A DNA stretch of 64,000 bases from Candidatus Thorarchaeota archaeon (GTDB taxonomy: Archaea; Asgardarchaeota; Thorarchaeia; Thorarchaeales; Thorarchaeaceae): positions 11,535-75,534 of the forward strand of contig SDOA01000002.1 in NCBI GenBank assembly GCA_004524595.1, read 5' to 3'. How positions within the stretch are numbered: position 1 is the first letter of the stretch; each line of letters opens with the position of its first letter. The notes beneath the pieces were generated by a model that saw nothing but the letters and a program-made list of their open reading frames with translations, made no database searches and had not been told where the DNA came from. Made by a program: the position numbers and the translations under genes. This document shows, piece by piece, positions 62,166 to 64,000 of this stretch.

Positions 62166-62971
62166 ATTTTTGTCGCCATGAGTGTAAACTGCAAAGGCAT
62201 TTCACCCAAATCGTCTGGGAGTATCCAATTACCATCTTCTCTCTGAATAAGGAATGGAAGGATCTTACTAGATATGTACGAGTACTCATTGAAGAAATCA
62301 ATTCGTAGACCAGCTTTGATAAGGCTATTAATTATCTCGGAAACACTATGATTCCATTCGTACCAATCCATTGGTTCAATCTTTCGAGTGGATTCGGTAT
62401 AGGTTTCCGAACCTCTGAAATGAAATGGTTCTTTGGGTGTAAAATATGGATACCGAATCTTGAACTCACTCGTCTTTATTTCATCATCAAATATTTTAGA
62501 GAATGGATGACCTTCCCTGATGTAGAACTTGCCTCCCTCTTTGAGATATCTTGAGATGATTTTTGCCCATTCAGTAAGGTTGGGGAGCCATATAAGAACG
62601 CCCTCTGATGTGAAGACAATATCATATTGTCTATCTAAAACCTTCGGCAAATCATAAATGTTCGATTGGATGAATTCTGCTTTGATTCCTGTTTGTTTGC
62701 TCAGCCTCTGTGCAAGACCAATTGCTTCTTCTGAGAAATCAACACCGGTTGCTTCTGCACCTAATCGTGCCCATGACATTGTGTCCATTCCAAAATGACA
62801 CTGAAGATGTAACAGACTTTTACCCTCAACCGAGCCTAATTCTCTGACTTCGATTGGATTGAGAGTCTGTTTTCCTTTTATGAATCCCTTTACATCATAC
62901 TCCTTTGAGTCCTCATGCATTAGAGTCCATTCATCCCAAAGATCCCGATTAGCCTTAGTATGTTTGTCCAT
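62162..62971 (-). CDS. SAM-dependent methyltransferase (tandem copy 1)
   Basis: 269 residues. Class I motif I is LLHLQCHFGMDTMSWARLG (the CHFGMD variant of this family), then EATGVDFSEEAIGLAQRL. YDIVFTSEGVLIWLPNLTEW and KEGGKFYIREGHPF follow. ATG 62971 is chosen for GGGAG upstream and because it aligns with the paralogue; a frame to 63052 is not supported. Lies 11 bases after the paralogue on the same strand. Confidence 0.85.
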   Translation of the reverse strand: MDKHTKANRDLWDEWTLMHEDSKEYDVKGFIKGKQTLNPIEVRELGSVEGKSLLHLQCHFGMDTMSWARLGAEATGVDFSEEAIGLAQRLSKQTGIKAEFIQSNIYDLPKVLDRQYDIVFTSEGVLIWLPNLTEWAKIISRYLKEGGKFYIREGHPFSKIFDDEIKTSEFKIRYPYFTPKEPFHFRGSETYTESTRKIEPMDWYEWNHSVSEIINSLIKAGLRIDFFNEYSYISSKILPFLIQREDGNWILPDDLGEMPLQFTLMATKI

Positions 62972-62982
62972 TCTATTTCTCC

Positions 62983-63795
62983 CTACCACGGTTTGGCAGC
63001 CATTATTGAAAACATAAGTGGTACAGAATCCGCATGGTTTGGAAACACCCATCTTCCCTCACGATTCTCAATCATGAATGGAAGTGCCTTATAGGAACAG
63101 AATGGGAACTCGTGAAAGAATTCGATTCTGAAATCCTCTTTAGCTAAGACATTGATTATTCTTGAGATTGGATGGTTCCACTGATATGTCTTCATTTTAC
63201 CAGTATCTGCGTTTTTATCAGCATAACTCCCCTCATCTTCAAACATCATTGGATTCTTATCTTGAAAATAGGGGTATTTCACAGCGAAATCTGAAACCCC
63301 TTCTTCATCATCGAAGATATACACAAATGGGTGGAAATCTCTAATATAGAAAATACCCCCTGGTTTCAAGAATTTCTCAATGATTTTTGCCCATCTCTCA
63401 AGGTCTGGTAGCCACATGAGCACACCGCCAGAGGTGAACACAATATCGAATTCATCCTGCAGAACATTTGGTAGATTGTATACATCTGAGCAGACGAATC
63501 TAGCATCAATCTTAGCGGCTTCTGCAAGTGAGAATGCCAAATCTATTGCGTCTTCAGAAAAGTCTACACCCGTAACCTCTGCACCAAGTCGTGCCAGGGA
63601 GAGCGTGTCCATACCAAAGTGGCACATGAGGTGTAGAAGTTTTTTTCCTGAGATATCAGGGAGTTCATCAACCTCTATTGGATCAAGGGTTTGTTTTCCC
63701 ATCATGAATCCTTCTACGTCATAAAATGCTGACTCGTAGTGTATCTTTGCTAATTTGTCCCATAGGTCTCTATTGGCTCTAAGATATTCGTCCAT
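62983..63795 (-). CDS. SAM-dependent methyltransferase (tandem copy 2)
   Basis: 270 residues, clearly paralogous to copy 1: both begin MD...ANRDLWD and share [34 protein letters not shown] and a proline-rich [12 protein letters not shown] 63795 aligns with the paralogue start; ATG 63807 is possible. The duplication and divergence suggest different small-molecule substrates. Confidence 0.85.
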   Translation of the reverse strand: MDEYLRANRDLWDKLAKIHYESAFYDVEGFMMGKQTLDPIEVDELPDISGKKLLHLMCHFGMDTLSLARLGAEVTGVDFSEDAIDLAFSLAEAAKIDARFVCSDVYNLPNVLQDEFDIVFTSGGVLMWLPDLERWAKIIEKFLKPGGIFYIRDFHPFVYIFDDEEGVSDFAVKYPYFQDKNPMMFEDEGSYADKNADTGKMKTYQWNHPISRIINVLAKEDFRIEFFHEFPFCSYKALPFMIENREGRWVFPNHADSVPLMFSIMAAKPW

Positions 63796-63894
63796 GGTTA
63801 CCCGCATTTGATAAGTTATAGTGATAACGTAAAGGTTATGTTTGACCGATGCCGCGCAAAGTTTGACTGCAGGTCATACGAGGAGTCATTTCCA

Positions 63895-64000
63895 ATGCAT
63901 ATGATTGAAATTCGATGGCATGGAAGAGGTGGTCAAGGTGGTGTCACCTCTGCTGAATTACTTGCAAAGGCAGCTTATCGTGACGGGTATAAGGGTGTTC
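63895..64000 (+). CDS. 2-oxoacid:ferredoxin oxidoreductase gamma subunit, 3' truncated by window edge
   Basis: The first 35 codons give [20 protein letters not shown] and [12 protein letters not shown], the standard start of POR/VOR/IOR gamma subunits. ATG 63895 (MHMIE) or 63901; a GGAG lies upstream. The rest is beyond the window. Confidence 0.9.
   Translation, partial: MHMIEIRWHGRGGQGGVTSAELLAKAAYRDGYKGV

Noticed and set aside
1..64000. CRISPR array, transposase, prophage or integrase
   Set aside because: No repeat-spacer pattern and no such proteins were recognised in the window.

Overview
The window reads as a chromosomal segment of an Asgard archaeon. Archaeal informational genes (TFB, aIF5A, archaeal-type AspRS and ArgRS, family B DNA polymerase, HerA-Mre11-Rad50, Nob1, a GGGP-type UbiA prenyltransferase) sit beside a compact ESCRT block: Vps22/EAP30-like, Vps25-like, Vps4-like AAA ATPase with MIT domain, and an ESCRT-III subunit. 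ESCRT-II genes outside eukaryotes are known only from Asgard archaea. Other eukaryote-flavoured proteins are a GIFT/IFT52-like domain protein, a longin-like protein, a Yip1-like protein and a SNAP-like TPR solenoid. A Thorarchaeia-like lineage is plausible, but I cannot fix the class from sequence alone.

Layout. 1-4.9 kb: HerA (5' cut by the window edge), Mre11 and Rad50 for double-strand break repair. 4.9-8.8 kb: two tandem GT-C-like membrane proteins. 8.8-16.4 kb: GIFT-domain protein, HIT hydrolase, PPC-domain protein, PolB with PIP-like motifs at both ends, a TIM-barrel-like protein, a zinc-ribbon protein and a small membrane protein. 16.4-21.5 kb: class III aminotransferase, small membrane protein, orphan DNA methyltransferase, small winged-helix protein, AspRS. 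21.6-26.7 kb: the ESCRT block, ending in a B-box/zinc-ribbon/coiled-coil/PH-like protein that may be its membrane or cargo adaptor. 26.8-31.5 kb: TldD, TldE and ArgRS. 31.6-34.2 kb: TFB, a candidate structured RNA (or MITE) and the longin-like protein. 34.2-39.6 kb: Trm11-like methyltransferase, endonuclease IV-like protein, DUF6125-like protein, UbiA, Yip1-like protein, ECF S-like protein.

39.6-45.8 kb: several HTH regulators, an ECF S component followed by hypB, a TraB-like protein, a decayed GrpB pseudogene, an Lrp-like regulator, a second inverted-repeat candidate RNA and tRNA-His. 45.9-51.1 kb: PH-like membrane protein, secreted protein with a leaderless promoter, HTH regulator, M1-like peptidase, metallophosphoesterase. 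51.2-54.3 kb: nikR divergent from an ECF nickel/cobalt transporter (M, PDGLE/N, Q, O), with two GTAACAC half-sites between them. 54.3-59.6 kb: tRNA-Leu(CAG) with an apparent noncanonical intron, Lrp regulator, aIF5A, NAD kinase, Nob1, YjbQ, TPR protein. 59.6-64 kb: Gfo/Idh oxidoreductase, phytoene-desaturase-like FAD enzyme, tandem SAM methyltransferases, and the start of a 2-oxoacid:ferredoxin oxidoreductase gamma subunit.

Working together: NikR plus the ECF transporter would supply nickel, and HypB would load it into a [NiFe] hydrogenase encoded elsewhere. I saw no CRISPR array, transposase or prophage. Start codons are often TTG or GTG, and many coordinates below use a start chosen from Shine-Dalgarno spacing, promoter spacing or family alignment.
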